This document shows, piece after piece, positions 36,425-45,160 of a stretch of DNA of 64,000 nucleotides. Source of the DNA: Sphingomonas sp. M1-B02. GTDB lineage: Bacteria > Pseudomonadota > Alphaproteobacteria > Sphingomonadales > Sphingomonadaceae. The stretch covers positions 3,541,071 through 3,605,070 of the forward strand of contig NZ_CP110679.1 of NCBI RefSeq assembly GCF_026167525.1, given 5' to 3'. The notes under the pieces were generated by a model. That model saw only the letters and a list, made by a program, of their open reading frames with translations, was not told where the DNA came from and did not search any database. Position 1 is the stretch's first letter. The number at the start of each line of letters is the position of its first letter. A program made the translations under genes and the position numbers.

Positions 36425-37486
36425 ATGTTCTTCCGGTTCCGATTTTCAGCCCTTCGCTGCGTCCGCGCCCTCCGGGCCTGCGCGCTGGTATCGATCGCCT
36501 GCGTTGGCTTGACGGCAGGAGCAGGGGCGCAGTCCACTGAGGGTAACGCCCAGTTCGAAGCACTTCGCGCGGCGGATCTGAAGCTGGCGACTATCGGCTG
36601 GCGCCTTGCGACCGCCAACGCCCCGCTGTGCGAGCGCCTGGAGCCCGGGACGGGAATCCAACTGCACACGCTCGACCAGTTCGATTCGGCGACTCGTGCG
36701 CAGGCGCAGACGCATTTCGGGTTCGCTTCGCCGATTGCCGTGGAGGCGATCGTGTCCGGGAGCCCGGCGGAACGCGCCGGACTGCGCGCCGATGATTCGC
36801 TGATTCGTGTCGGCTCGGTGGATATGCGCGCCATTGCAGGCAAAGCGGGGACGACAGAGCGCCTTGTCGCCGCACAGTTGGCGATCGCGGCGCTTCCGAC
36901 TGAAGCGTCGATCGCTGTCGAGGCATTGCGGGGCGGCGAGGCCATCCGCGTCACGATCGAGCCCGTACCCGCCTGCAAGTCGCGGTTCGAGCTCGAAATC
37001 ATCAACAGCTTCGGTGCGTCGGCCGACGGCACGATGGTGCAGATCAGTTCGCGCTTCCTCGACGACTATTCCGACGATCAGGTCGCCGCGGTTACCGCAC
37101 ATGAATTCGCACACAATGTCTTGCACCACCGTGATCGTCTGGTCGCGCGCGGCGTCGATTACGGCTTGCTCTCGGGTTTCGGGGCGAACGTGAAGTATTT
37201 TCGCCAGACCGAGATTCAGGCGGACCTGCTGTCGGCCTATCTGCTCGCCAATGCCGGTTACCCACCGCGTGCGTCGATCGACTTCTGGCGCAAATACGGA
37301 TCGGACGGGCTGATCGGGCTGTTCCGCAGCCGCTCGCATCCCCACTGGCGCGATCGAATCGCCACGCTGGAGGCGGAAATCCCCAAGATCGAGGCGCAGG
37401 CGGCGCGGCCGATCGTGCCGGCGCTGATCGCGGAACGAAGCCAGCCGCTGAGCGGCGACTGGCAATCGTTGCTGGTACGACGCTAG
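36425..37486 (+). CDS. Secreted PDZ-containing M48-family metalloprotease
   Basis: A 353-residue exported zinc peptidase. It has a signal peptide (ACALVSIACVGLTAGAGA, cleavage near residue 35), then a PDZ-like domain at about 95-190 (IVSGSPAERAGLRADDSLIRVG). The M48-type catalytic part follows, with zinc motif HEFAHNVLHH and the third ligand and helix in TEIQADLLSAYLLANAGY. A further Arg/His-rich segment (SRSHPHWRDRIATLE) is usual near the end of the domain. Relatives such as BepA and LoiP act in envelope quality control. PDZ placed before the protease is a less common order. The start is well supported (GGAGACG upstream). It converges with wecC. Confidence 0.9.
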   Translation: MFFRFRFSALRCVRALRACALVSIACVGLTAGAGAQSTEGNAQFEALRAADLKLATIGWRLATANAPLCERLEPGTGIQLHTLDQFDSATRAQAQTHFGFASPIAVEAIVSGSPAERAGLRADDSLIRVGSVDMRAIAGKAGTTERLVAAQLAIAALPTEASIAVEALRGGEAIRVTIEPVPACKSRFELEIINSFGASADGTMVQISSRFLDDYSDDQVAAVTAHEFAHNVLHHRDRLVARGVDYGLLSGFGANVKYFRQTEIQADLLSAYLLANAGYPPRASIDFWRKYGSDGLIGLFRSRSHPHWRDRIATLEAEIPKIEAQAARPIVPALIAERSQPLSGDWQSLLVRR

Positions 37487-37490
37487 GCGT

Positions 37491-38786
37491 TCAGCTGGCC
37501 AGCCTCAGCGGTTCGCCAGGGGCCGGGTGCGGCTGATCGGGCCAGATGCCGCGCGTGTCATAGACCTGCTTGCCCACCCGTTCCTCGAGCGGGATCGAGC
37601 GGAAGATTTCGTGATCGACCAGCACGATCAGCGTGTCGCAACTCTCCAGCGCCGAATCGACGTCGATCAGCGCGCTGCCGCTGCCGTCGAACGCCGCGGG
37701 CAGGGTGCTGGCATAGGGCTCGACGATCGACACCCGCGCGCCGAAGCGTTCGGCCAATGCGGTTGCGACCTTGAGCGCGGGGCTCTCGCGGAAATCATCG
37801 ATATTGGCCTTGAAGGCGAGGCCCAGGCAGGCGGCGCGGACCGTTGGATCGGCCTCCAGCATCGCGCAGGCGCGGGCGATGACATGCTCGACCTTGCCGT
37901 CATTCACTTCGCGCGCGGTGCGGATGAGCGGGGTCTGATCGGGTGCGGCGCTGACCAGGAACCAGGGATCGACCGCGATGCAATGCCCGCCGACGCCGGG
38001 GCCGGGGGAGAGGATGTTGACCCGCGGATGGCGGTTGGCGAGGCGAATCACTTCCCAGACGTCGACCCCCATCTGATCGGCGACCAGCGAGAGTTCGTTC
38101 GCGAAGGCGATGTTTACGTCGCGGAAGGCGTTTTCGCTGAGCTTGGTCATCTCGGCCGCCTTGGCGGTGGTGGTGACGCAAGCGCCGCGCACGAAGCGGC
38201 GATAGAATTGCAGCGCCTTCCGCGCGCAACGGGGGGTGATGCCGCCGATGACGCGATCATTGTCGATCAGCTCGACGAGGATACGACCGGGGAGGACGCG
38301 TTCGGGGCAATAAGCGATGGCGACGTCGGCGCTGCCCGTGCAATGGCCGGGGACCTTGAGATCGGGCCGCAGCTTCGCGAGCAGTTCGGCGACCTTCTCG
38401 GTGGTGCCGACCGGCGAGGTCGATTCGAGGATGACGACGTCGCCTGCCTTGAGCACGATCGCGATCGTGGTCGCGGCCTTGAGCACATAGCCGATATCGG
38501 GCGCGTGATTGTCGCCGAACGGGGTGGGGACCGCGACGACGAACACGTCCGCCGGCTCGATCTGCAGCGAGGCGCGCAGATTGCCGCGCGCGACCACGCC
38601 CGAGACCAAAGCGTCGAGATCGATCTCCTCGATATGGACGCGGCCCGAATTGACCGTATCGACGACATGGGCGTGGACGTCGACGCCGAGCACCTTGGCG
38701 CCGGTGCGGGCGATTACTGCGGCGGTGGGGAGGCCGATATAGCCCAGGCCCAATACGGCTACCTGGAGTTCAGAGTCCGAAACCAT
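37491..38786 (-). CDS. wecC: UDP-N-acetyl-D-mannosamine dehydrogenase
   Basis: A 431-residue NAD-dependent dehydrogenase that oxidises UDP-ManNAc to UDP-ManNAcA. Motifs: VLGLGYIGLPTAAVIA (NAD), VAVPTPF, ESTSPVGTTEKVAELL, AYCPERVLPGRI, and catalytic Cys in GPGVGGHCIAVDPWFLV, the WecC variant; then LAFKANIDDFRESPA. I use ATG 38786, which overlaps the 3' end of wecB by 17 bases; a longer frame lies inside wecB. Together WecB and WecC convert UDP-GlcNAc to UDP-ManNAcA, a precursor of enterobacterial common antigen-like and other surface glycans. No glycosyltransferases lie next to it. Confidence 0.95.
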   Translation of the reverse strand: MVSDSELQVAVLGLGYIGLPTAAVIARTGAKVLGVDVHAHVVDTVNSGRVHIEEIDLDALVSGVVARGNLRASLQIEPADVFVVAVPTPFGDNHAPDIGYVLKAATTIAIVLKAGDVVILESTSPVGTTEKVAELLAKLRPDLKVPGHCTGSADVAIAYCPERVLPGRILVELIDNDRVIGGITPRCARKALQFYRRFVRGACVTTTAKAAEMTKLSENAFRDVNIAFANELSLVADQMGVDVWEVIRLANRHPRVNILSPGPGVGGHCIAVDPWFLVSAAPDQTPLIRTAREVNDGKVEHVIARACAMLEADPTVRAACLGLAFKANIDDFRESPALKVATALAERFGARVSIVEPYASTLPAAFDGSGSALIDVDSALESCDTLIVLVDHEIFRSIPLEERVGKQVYDTRGIWPDQPHPAPGEPLRLAS

Positions 38787-39909
38787 GTGCGACGATCCCC
38801 GATATCCGTGTCGCGGCATGGCCATCGCCGAAGGGATTGTGGGCGCGGGCCATTGCCGAATAGGCAAGGCTATCGTCCAGCAAGGTTGAGATTTCGGAAA
38901 CGATCCGATCCGGGTCGGTGCCGACGAGCCGTGCAGTGCCCGCTTCCACGCCTTCGGGACGCTCGGTGGTCTCGCGCATCACCAGCACCGGCTTGCCGAG
39001 CGCGGGGGCTTCCTCCTGTACGCCGCCCGAATCGCTGAGCACGATCTCGGCCATGCCGAGCGCACGGATGAAGTGCGGATAATCGAGCGGATCGATTCGG
39101 ACGATGTTGGGGCGGTCGCCGAGCATCCTGTCCATCACCGCGACGACATTGGGGTTGGGGTGCATCGGGAACAGGATCGCGGCGTCGGGGCGGTCGGCGA
39201 TGCGGGCGAGCGCGGTGGCGATGCCCGACATGCCGTCGCCGAAATTCTCGCGCCGGTGGGTGGTGACTAGGATGATGCGCTTGCCCTGAAGCCGCATCTC
39301 GATCGCGTCGAGTCCGGCGGCGAGCGAGGAATCGCCGTCGATGCGGGCACGGGTGGCGTGCAGCGCGTCGATCACGGTGTTGCCGGTGACGTGGATCGAG
39401 GCGGGATCGATATTCTCGCGACGCAGCGCGGCGGCGGCGGTCTCGGTCGGCGCGAAATGCTGGTCGGCGATGGGCGCGACGATGCGGCGGTTCACTTCTT
39501 CGGGCCAGGGCTGATAGATGTCGCCGGAGCGCAGGCCCGCCTCGACATGGCCGACCGGCACCTTGCGATAATAAGCCGCGAGCGCGCCGACCATCGCCGT
39601 GGCGGTATCGCCCTGGACGATCACGCGATCCGGCTTCTCGTCATCCATGACGCGGCCCAGCCCGGTGAGAAGCCGCGCGGTGAGATCGTCGAGCGATTGG
39701 CCGGGGGTCATCACGTCGAGATCGACGTCGGGGACGAGGTCGGCGATCGCCAGCACCTGATCGAGCAGCCCGCGATGCTGCGCGGTCACGCAGGTGCGCA
39801 CCTGGAGGTCTCCGCGTGCCTTCAGCGCCTGGATGACCGGGAACAGCTTGATCGCCTCGGGCCGGGTGCCGAAGACGATCAGAATCTTGGGTGGGTGCGC
39901 GCTTGCCAT
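38770..39909 (-). CDS. wecB: UDP-N-acetylglucosamine 2-epimerase (non-hydrolysing)
   Basis: A 379-residue GT-B-fold epimerase interconverting UDP-GlcNAc and UDP-ManNAc. Family blocks include VFGTRPEAIKLFPVIQAL at the start, VQGDTATAMVGALAAYY, GHVEAGLRSGDIYQPWPEE with catalytic Asp/Glu, the nucleotide site THRRENFG, and SDSGGVQEEAPALGKPVLVM. Its length is normal. It is the first gene of a two-gene operon with wecC (17-base overlap). Its substrate comes from the GlmS/GlmU path, whose first gene lies at the start of this window. Confidence 0.97.
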   Translation of the reverse strand: MASAHPPKILIVFGTRPEAIKLFPVIQALKARGDLQVRTCVTAQHRGLLDQVLAIADLVPDVDLDVMTPGQSLDDLTARLLTGLGRVMDDEKPDRVIVQGDTATAMVGALAAYYRKVPVGHVEAGLRSGDIYQPWPEEVNRRIVAPIADQHFAPTETAAAALRRENIDPASIHVTGNTVIDALHATRARIDGDSSLAAGLDAIEMRLQGKRIILVTTHRRENFGDGMSGIATALARIADRPDAAILFPMHPNPNVVAVMDRMLGDRPNIVRIDPLDYPHFIRALGMAEIVLSDSGGVQEEAPALGKPVLVMRETTERPEGVEAGTARLVGTDPDRIVSEISTLLDDSLAYSAMARAHNPFGDGHAATRISGIVAHGFGL

Positions 39910-40023
39910 GGGACCTCCTAGCCGGGCCGGTTTAATCTTGGACTAACCGCGGCGGACAATGCTTGCCATCCACGTCCCAATCGTAGGAAAGCGGCGCACC
40001 CTTTCCTTCGGAGCATTCATTCA

Positions 40024-40620
40024 ATGCGCAAAGTCCTGCATGTCGGCTGCGGTCAGGCGACGATCGCGAACATGACCCCCGGCTTCCAGGACGGCAGCTG
40101 GGAGGAAATCCGCTTCGACATCAATCCGGATGCCCGCCCCGACATCGTCGGCACGATCACCGACATGGTGGCGGTGGAAAGCGATAGCGTCGATGCGGTC
40201 TATTCGTCGCACAATCTGGAGCATGTCTATGCGCATGAAGTCCCGCGCGTGCTCGCCGAGTTCCGCCGGGTGATCAAGCCCGAGGGCTTCGCGGTCGTCA
40301 CCTGCCCCGATCTCGAATCGGTGGCGGCGCATATCGCTGCGGGCAAGCTTGCCGATCCGCTGTACCAATCACCCGCGGGCCCTATTTCGCCGCTCGACAT
40401 TCTCTACGGGCATGGCGCCGCGATCGCTCGTGGCGAAACCTATATGGCGCACCGCACCGGGTTCACGCGCAAGACGCTCCAGGAAAATGCTGCCCTCGCC
40501 GGGTTCGCGTCGCTGGGTGTGCGCCACCGGCCGACTTATTTCGATCTGTGGCTGGTCGCGACGAAGCAGCCGTCGGCAAAGGACTCGATCGTGGATCTGA
40601 TGACCCGCTTCTGCCGTTGA
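40024..40620 (+). CDS. SAM-dependent methyltransferase (class I)
   Basis: A 198-residue protein with motif I VLHVGCGQATI (the Gly-rich SAM loop), motif II-like acidic residue in RFDINPDA, the MMPB-like DAVYSSHNLEHVY and VIKPEGFAVVTCPDLE. It belongs to the methyltransferase type 11 group. The family includes small-molecule and sugar methyltransferases; the position next to galU and nucleotide-sugar genes hints at a glycan or sugar precursor, but that is only context. The gene is 22 bases upstream of galU on the same strand, so they probably share a promoter in the 114-base gap after the divergent wecB. Confidence 0.9.
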   Translation: MRKVLHVGCGQATIANMTPGFQDGSWEEIRFDINPDARPDIVGTITDMVAVESDSVDAVYSSHNLEHVYAHEVPRVLAEFRRVIKPEGFAVVTCPDLESVAAHIAAGKLADPLYQSPAGPISPLDILYGHGAAIARGETYMAHRTGFTRKTLQENAALAGFASLGVRHRPTYFDLWLVATKQPSAKDSIVDLMTRFCR

Positions 40621-40642
40621 ACCGAAAAGCTTAGGAAATCCC

Positions 40643-41506
40643 ATGCCCTTCAAGCCGCTTCGCAAGGCCGTGTTCCCCGTCGGAGGATTGGGCACGCGTT
40701 TTCTCCCCGCCACCAAGGCGATGCCCAAGGAGATGCTGCCGATCGTCGATCGCCCGCTGATTCAATATGCGGTCGAGGAAGCGATCGAGGCGGGGATCGA
40801 ACAGCTGATCTTCGTCACCGGGCGGGGCAAGAGTGCGATCGAGGATCATTTCGACATCGCCTTCGAGCTAGAGACGACGATGCACGAGCGCGGCAAGTCG
40901 CTCGACATTCTCGATGCGACGCTCCTCAAGCCAGGTTCGGTCGCCTATGTCCGCCAGCAGGAGCCGATGGGGCTGGGCCATGCGGTGTGGTGCGCGCGGC
41001 ATATCGTCGGCGACGAACCGTTCGCGGTGCTGCTCGCCGACGATTTCATGCTCGGCAAGCCCGGCTGCCTCAAGCAGATGGTCGAAGCGTATAACAAGGT
41101 CGGCGGCAATCTGATCTGCGCGGAGGAGGTGCCGGACGATCAGACGCATCGCTATGGCATCATCACGCCGGGCGCCCGCGACGGGGCGCTGACCGAAGTC
41201 AAAGGCCTGGTGGAAAAGCCTGCGGCCGGCACCGCGCCCTCGAACCTATCGGTGATTGGCCGCTACATCCTCCAGCCCGAAGTGATGAAGGTGCTCGAAG
41301 GCCAGGAAAAGGGCGCCGGCGGCGAGATTCAGCTTACCGACGCGATGGCGCGGATGATCGCCGATCAGCCGTTCCACGGCGTCACCTTCGCCGGCACCCG
41401 CTACGACTGTGGCGACAAGGCCGGGTTCATCGAGGCCAATATCGCAGTGGCGCTGGGTCGGGACGATATCGGGCCGGCGGTGCGCGACTTCATCGCGAAG
41501 CTCTGA
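40643..41506 (+). CDS. galU: UTP--glucose-1-phosphate uridylyltransferase
   Basis: A 287-residue nucleotidyltransferase making UDP-glucose from UTP and glucose-1-phosphate. The N-terminus AVFPVGGLGTRFLPATKAMPKEMLPIVD is the GalU signature (kept short here as GGLGTRFLPATKA). Also present are VEKPAAG with the catalytic Lys, GRYILQPEV, GAGGEIQLTDA and GTRYDCGDKAGFIEA. Its length is standard. UDP-glucose is the substrate of Ugd encoded at 26 kb and a donor for exopolysaccharide. It ends 27 bases from the stop of the converging WbpA-like gene. Confidence 0.97.
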   Translation: MPFKPLRKAVFPVGGLGTRFLPATKAMPKEMLPIVDRPLIQYAVEEAIEAGIEQLIFVTGRGKSAIEDHFDIAFELETTMHERGKSLDILDATLLKPGSVAYVRQQEPMGLGHAVWCARHIVGDEPFAVLLADDFMLGKPGCLKQMVEAYNKVGGNLICAEEVPDDQTHRYGIITPGARDGALTEVKGLVEKPAAGTAPSNLSVIGRYILQPEVMKVLEGQEKGAGGEIQLTDAMARMIADQPFHGVTFAGTRYDCGDKAGFIEANIAVALGRDDIGPAVRDFIAKL

Positions 41507-41533
41507 CGCTCACAGCATGCCGGGTCGCTTCGA

Positions 41534-42880
41534 TCAGGCGCGGACGATCTTCTCGCTGAACATGCCGGCGCGGCGGCAGGCGTTGCGGGTATCAACGACG
41601 AGTTCGGCTGCATCGACCAGCGCGGCATAATCGACCGCGTCATGATCGGTGGCGATCAAGACGGCGTCATATCCGGCGAAGGCCTTTGCATCCCAGGCCA
41701 CGCCCTTGCGGAAGTTGAGGGTGGGATGTTCGCGGGTATTGTCGATGCAGGCGACGTGCGGATCGTGGAAATCGGCGGTGGCGCCGCGCGCTTCGATCAT
41801 CTCCATCAGCCGGAGCGACGGGCTTTCGCGGATATCGTCGACATTCTTCTTGTAGGCGACGCCGAGGACGAGGATGCGCGCGCCGCGCAGGCCCTTGCCG
41901 AAGCGCGCGTCGAGCGAGTCCGAAAGCACGCGGATCACATGCTGCGGCATATCTGCGTTGATCTGCCCGGCCAGCTCGATGAAGCGGGTATGCTGGTTGA
42001 ATTCTCGCGCCTTCCAAGTGAGATAGAAGGGGTCGATCGGAATGCAGTGGCCGCCCAGGCCAGGTCCTGGATAGAAAGGCATAAAGCCAAACGGCTTCGA
42101 CTTTGCTGCCTCGATCACTTCCCACACGTCGATATCCATCGCGGTGAAGATGAGCTTGAGCTCGTTGACCAAAGCGATGTTGACGGCGCGGAAGACATTT
42201 TCGGTGATCTTCACCGCCTCGGCGGTGGCGGCAGAGGAGACTGCGATCACTTTCGGGACGACATGGCGATACAGCGCCAGCGCCAGGTCCGCCGAGACCG
42301 GATCGTCGGCGCCGACGACCTTGGGGATCTTGGTGGTGGAGAAGGTCGGGTTGCCAGGATCCTCGCGCTCCGGTGAATAAGCAAGGAAGTAATCGCGCCC
42401 TGCCTTAAGCCCGCCGGCTTCGAGGATCGGCTGCATCACTTCGCGCGTCGTGCCCGGATAGGTGGTCGATTCGAGGATCACCAGCTGGCCTTTGCGCAGC
42501 GTGGCGGCAATCGCCGCGGTAGTGGCTTCGACATATTTGAGATCGGGCTCGAGATGGCGCGAGAGCGGCGTGGGCACGCAGATCAGCAGGACGTCGGGCT
42601 CGGCCAGCCGCGCGAGATCGTCAGTGGCGTCGAGGCGCTCCGCCGCCACCTGCGGCGCGATGCGGCCGCCGTCGATATGCTTGATATAGCTTTGGCCCGC
42701 ATTGAGCGCGTCGATCTTCGCACGATCCAGATCGAAAGCGAGAACGGGGCAGCCGGCCTCACAAAAGGCGACCGCGAGCGGCAGGCCAACATAGCCCATG
42801 CCGATCACGCCGATCGTAGCTGTGCCGCTTTCGATTCGCGCCTGGAGCTTCAGTCCATGCGCCGGCCATTCGATACTCAT
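41534..42880 (-). CDS. UDP-N-acetyl-D-glucosamine 6-dehydrogenase (WbpA-like)
   Basis: A 448-residue nucleotide-sugar dehydrogenase. The signature differs from Ugd and WecC: IGVIGMGYVGLPLAVAF, then GQSYIKHI, LESTTYPGTTREV, AYSPEREDPGN, the catalytic Cys in GPGLGGHCIPIDPFYLTW, and VAYKKNVDDIRESPSLRL. This pattern fits WbpA, which makes UDP-GlcNAcA in O-antigen pathways; UDP-glucose or UDP-GalNAc as substrate is not excluded. I start at ATG 42880. It is 50 bases downstream of the uronate epimerase stop on the same strand, separated by a hairpin, so they may be co-transcribed. Confidence 0.9.
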   Translation of the reverse strand: MSIEWPAHGLKLQARIESGTATIGVIGMGYVGLPLAVAFCEAGCPVLAFDLDRAKIDALNAGQSYIKHIDGGRIAPQVAAERLDATDDLARLAEPDVLLICVPTPLSRHLEPDLKYVEATTAAIAATLRKGQLVILESTTYPGTTREVMQPILEAGGLKAGRDYFLAYSPEREDPGNPTFSTTKIPKVVGADDPVSADLALALYRHVVPKVIAVSSAATAEAVKITENVFRAVNIALVNELKLIFTAMDIDVWEVIEAAKSKPFGFMPFYPGPGLGGHCIPIDPFYLTWKAREFNQHTRFIELAGQINADMPQHVIRVLSDSLDARFGKGLRGARILVLGVAYKKNVDDIRESPSLRLMEMIEARGATADFHDPHVACIDNTREHPTLNFRKGVAWDAKAFAGYDAVLIATDHDAVDYAALVDAAELVVDTRNACRRAGMFSEKIVRA

Positions 42881-42908
42881 GCAGTCCCCGTAAACGATTG
42901 GAGCTGTG

Positions 42909-42928
42909 CCCCTATCGCCCGATAGGGG
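42909..42928. terminator. Hairpin between epimerase and WbpA-like gene
   Basis: An 8-bp perfect stem CCCCTATC/GATAGGGG with loop GCCC, directly after the epimerase stop on the minus strand. It has no minus-strand T-run; it could attenuate read-through into the WbpA-like gene or protect the upstream mRNA. Confidence 0.45.
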
Positions 42929-42930
42929 TT

Positions 42931-43932
42931 TCAAGTTCGATAATGATCGCGATACCAATCGACGAAGCGCCGGACGCCGATGCTGGGCGGCGTCGATGGC
43001 GCATAGCCGGTGAGCTGTTTGAGCAGCGCCGACGAGGCCTCGGTCGCGGGCACGTCGCCTTGCTGCATCGGCAGGAAATTCTTGACCGCCTCGCGCCCCA
43101 GCGCTTCTTCGAGCGCGCCGATATAGTCCATCAGCTTCGTGGCGGTGCCGGCGCCGATATTGACGCTGCGGAACGGCGCGACCGGGGAGAGGCTGTCATT
43201 CTCGACCGGATCGCGGCCGGGAATCGCATCGGTCAGCCGGACGATCGATTCGGCAAGATCGTCGATATAGGTGAAGTCGCGGACCATCGCGCCCTGATTA
43301 TAGACGTCGATCGGTTCGCCCGCGAGAATCGCCTTGGTGAACTTGAACAGCGCCATGTCCGGCCGGCCCCACGGTCCATAGACCGTGAAGAAGCGGAAGA
43401 AGGTCATCGGGGTGCCGAACAGATGGCTGTAGCTGTGGCCCATCAGCTCGGTCGCACCCTTGGTCGCGGCGTAGAGGCTCAACGGCGTCTGGGTGCGCTG
43501 GGTCTCGGTGAAGGGCATCTGCGTGTTGGCGCCATAGACCGAGCTGGTCGAGGCGGCGAGCAAGTGGCGGACGGGGTGACGGCGGGCCAGTTCGAGCACA
43601 TTGTGGGTGCCGATGATGTTGGCGCCGATATAGCTTTTGGGCTCGTCGATGGAGTAACGCACCCCCGCCTGCGCGGCGAGATGGATCACCACGTCGGGCT
43701 TGAACTCCGCCCAGGCGGCTTCGAACGCGGCTTCGTCCTCGATCGAAATGCGCGCGAGCGAAAAGCCGGCGTGGTTGCTGAGAATGTCGGTGCGCGCTTC
43801 CTTGAGCGCGACGTCATAATAGTCCGAGAAACTATCGACGCCGAGCACGGTATCGCCGCGCTGGAGCAGGCGGCTGGCGGTGTGGAAGCCGATGAAGCCG
43901 GCGGAACCGGTGACGAGGACGCGCTTGCTCAT
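42931..43932 (-). CDS. NAD-dependent uronate epimerase (UDP-glucuronate 4-epimerase-like)
   Basis: A 333-residue extended short-chain dehydrogenase. NAD motif TGSAGFIGFHTASRLL, VDSFSDYYDVALKEAR (typical of UDP-glucuronate epimerases such as LpsL/Cap1J), VIHLAAQAGVRYSI, and the catalytic YAATK with upstream Ser in ASTSSVYG. Product would be UDP-galacturonate. The substrate could come from the Ugd at 26 kb. Its ATG region overlaps the stop of the ThiF-like gene by four bases, so it ends the coaBC operon; that is an odd place for a surface-sugar gene. Confidence 0.93.
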   Translation of the reverse strand: MSKRVLVTGSAGFIGFHTASRLLQRGDTVLGVDSFSDYYDVALKEARTDILSNHAGFSLARISIEDEAAFEAAWAEFKPDVVIHLAAQAGVRYSIDEPKSYIGANIIGTHNVLELARRHPVRHLLAASTSSVYGANTQMPFTETQRTQTPLSLYAATKGATELMGHSYSHLFGTPMTFFRFFTVYGPWGRPDMALFKFTKAILAGEPIDVYNQGAMVRDFTYIDDLAESIVRLTDAIPGRDPVENDSLSPVAPFRSVNIGAGTATKLMDYIGALEEALGREAVKNFLPMQQGDVPATEASSALLKQLTGYAPSTPPSIGVRRFVDWYRDHYRT

Positions 43933-44714
43933 GCCGCGTCGGATGCCGAAACAAGGTTAGCAAGTCCACCACATGCCGGGCAGCCGGGATCCTTGGGCAG
44001 CGCGATCGTACGGAAGCGCATCGACAGCGCGTCGACAAGCAGCAGCTTGCCCGCGCTGTCCTCGCCAAAGGAGGCGACGGCGCGGATTACCTCAAGCGCG
44101 GCAAGGCTGCCCATCACCCCGGTGAGCGCGCCCAGCACGCCCTGCTCGGCGCAGGTCGCCTCGGCGCGCTCGGGATCGTGGCCGACGAAGCAGCGATAGC
44201 AGGGCTTGTCGGCCTCCCAGCCGCGGAAGACGCCGAGCTGGCCCGAAAATTCGGCCACCGCTGCCGAGACGAGTGGGACGCGCAGCGCCAGCGCGGCATC
44301 GGCCACCGCGAGCCGCGTCGCGAAATTGTCCGAGCCGTCGAGGACGACATGGATGCCGTCGAGCAGCCGCGGTGCATTGTCGGCGGTGATCCGCTCCTTG
44401 ATCGCCTCGAAGCTGGTCAGCGGATTGATCTTCCGCGCCGCGATCGAGGCGGCAACGACCTTTTCATGGCCGATATCTCTCGTACCGTAGAGCGTCTGGC
44501 GCTGGAGGTTGGAGAGCGCGACCTTGTCATCGTCGATCACCGCGAGATGGCCCACGCCGGCGGCGGCGAGATACTGGATCGCCGGCGAGCCGATCCCGCC
44601 CGCGCCTATCAGCAGGACGCGCGCCTGCTTGATCGCGGTCTGCCCCACGCCGCCCACTTCGCGCAGGACGATGTGGCGGGCATAGCGTTCGAGTTCGTCG
44701 TCGGTGAGAGTCAC
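43929..44714 (-). CDS. HesA/MoeB/ThiF-family E1-like adenylyltransferase
   Basis: A 261-residue protein that adenylates the C-terminal Gly of a ubiquitin-like sulfur carrier. ATP motif [21 protein letters not shown], the NLQRQ Arg/Gln region, GSDNFATR, and two zinc CxxC pairs (CYRC and CPAC). The start [16 protein letters not shown] is standard. Its partner (MoaD or ThiS) is not in the window, so molybdopterin or thiamine synthesis cannot be decided; MoeB is the closest style. It overlaps both neighbours by four bases, as is common in this operon. Confidence 0.93.
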   Translation of the reverse strand: MTLTDDELERYARHIVLREVGGVGQTAIKQARVLLIGAGGIGSPAIQYLAAAGVGHLAVIDDDKVALSNLQRQTLYGTRDIGHEKVVAASIAARKINPLTSFEAIKERITADNAPRLLDGIHVVLDGSDNFATRLAVADAALALRVPLVSAAVAEFSGQLGVFRGWEADKPCYRCFVGHDPERAEATCAEQGVLGALTGVMGSLAALEVIRAVASFGEDSAGKLLLVDALSMRFRTIALPKDPGCPACGGLANLVSASDAA

Positions 44715-45160
44715 TGGCCGGTGGAGCCGAAGCCGCCTGCGCCGCGCGCGGTTTCGTCGAGGCTCTCGACCTCGGCCAGTTCGGCGCGCTGGACGGCGGC
44801 GGGGACGAGCTGGGCGATGCGATCCCCGCGTACGATCGGGAAGGGGGCGTCGCCGAGATTGGCGAGGATCACCTTCACTTCGCCGCGATAGTCGCTGTCG
44901 ATCGTGCCCGGCGTGTTGAGGCAGGTGATGCCATGCTTGAGCGCAAGCCCCGAACGCGGACGGACCTGGACCTCATAGCCTTCGGGGATGGCCATGGCGA
45001 AGCCGGTGGCGACCGCGTGGCGCGCGCCGGGGGCAAGGCTCAGCGTTTCGGCGGCGACCACGTCCATGCCCGCCGCGCCCTGGGTGGCATAAGCGGGGAA
45101 AGGGAGGCCCTTGCCGTGCGGCAGGCGCTGGAGCGCGATGCGGATCGATTCAGAGGGCAT
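44711..45160 (-). CDS. dut: dUTP diphosphatase
   Basis: A 149-residue trimeric enzyme that hydrolyses dUTP to dUMP and pyrophosphate, keeping uracil out of DNA and feeding dTMP synthesis. The five motifs can be read: [39 protein letters not shown], and the C-terminal P-loop-like [11 protein letters not shown] start at ATG 45160, which overlaps the coaBC stop by 11 bases; an in-frame TTG at 45178 would lengthen it by six. coaBC-dut is a common pairing in proteobacteria. Confidence 0.97.
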   Translation of the reverse strand: MPSESIRIALQRLPHGKGLPFPAYATQGAAGMDVVAAETLSLAPGARHAVATGFAMAIPEGYEVQVRPRSGLALKHGITCLNTPGTIDSDYRGEVKVILANLGDAPFPIVRGDRIAQLVPAAVQRAELAEVESLDETARGAGGFGSTGQ

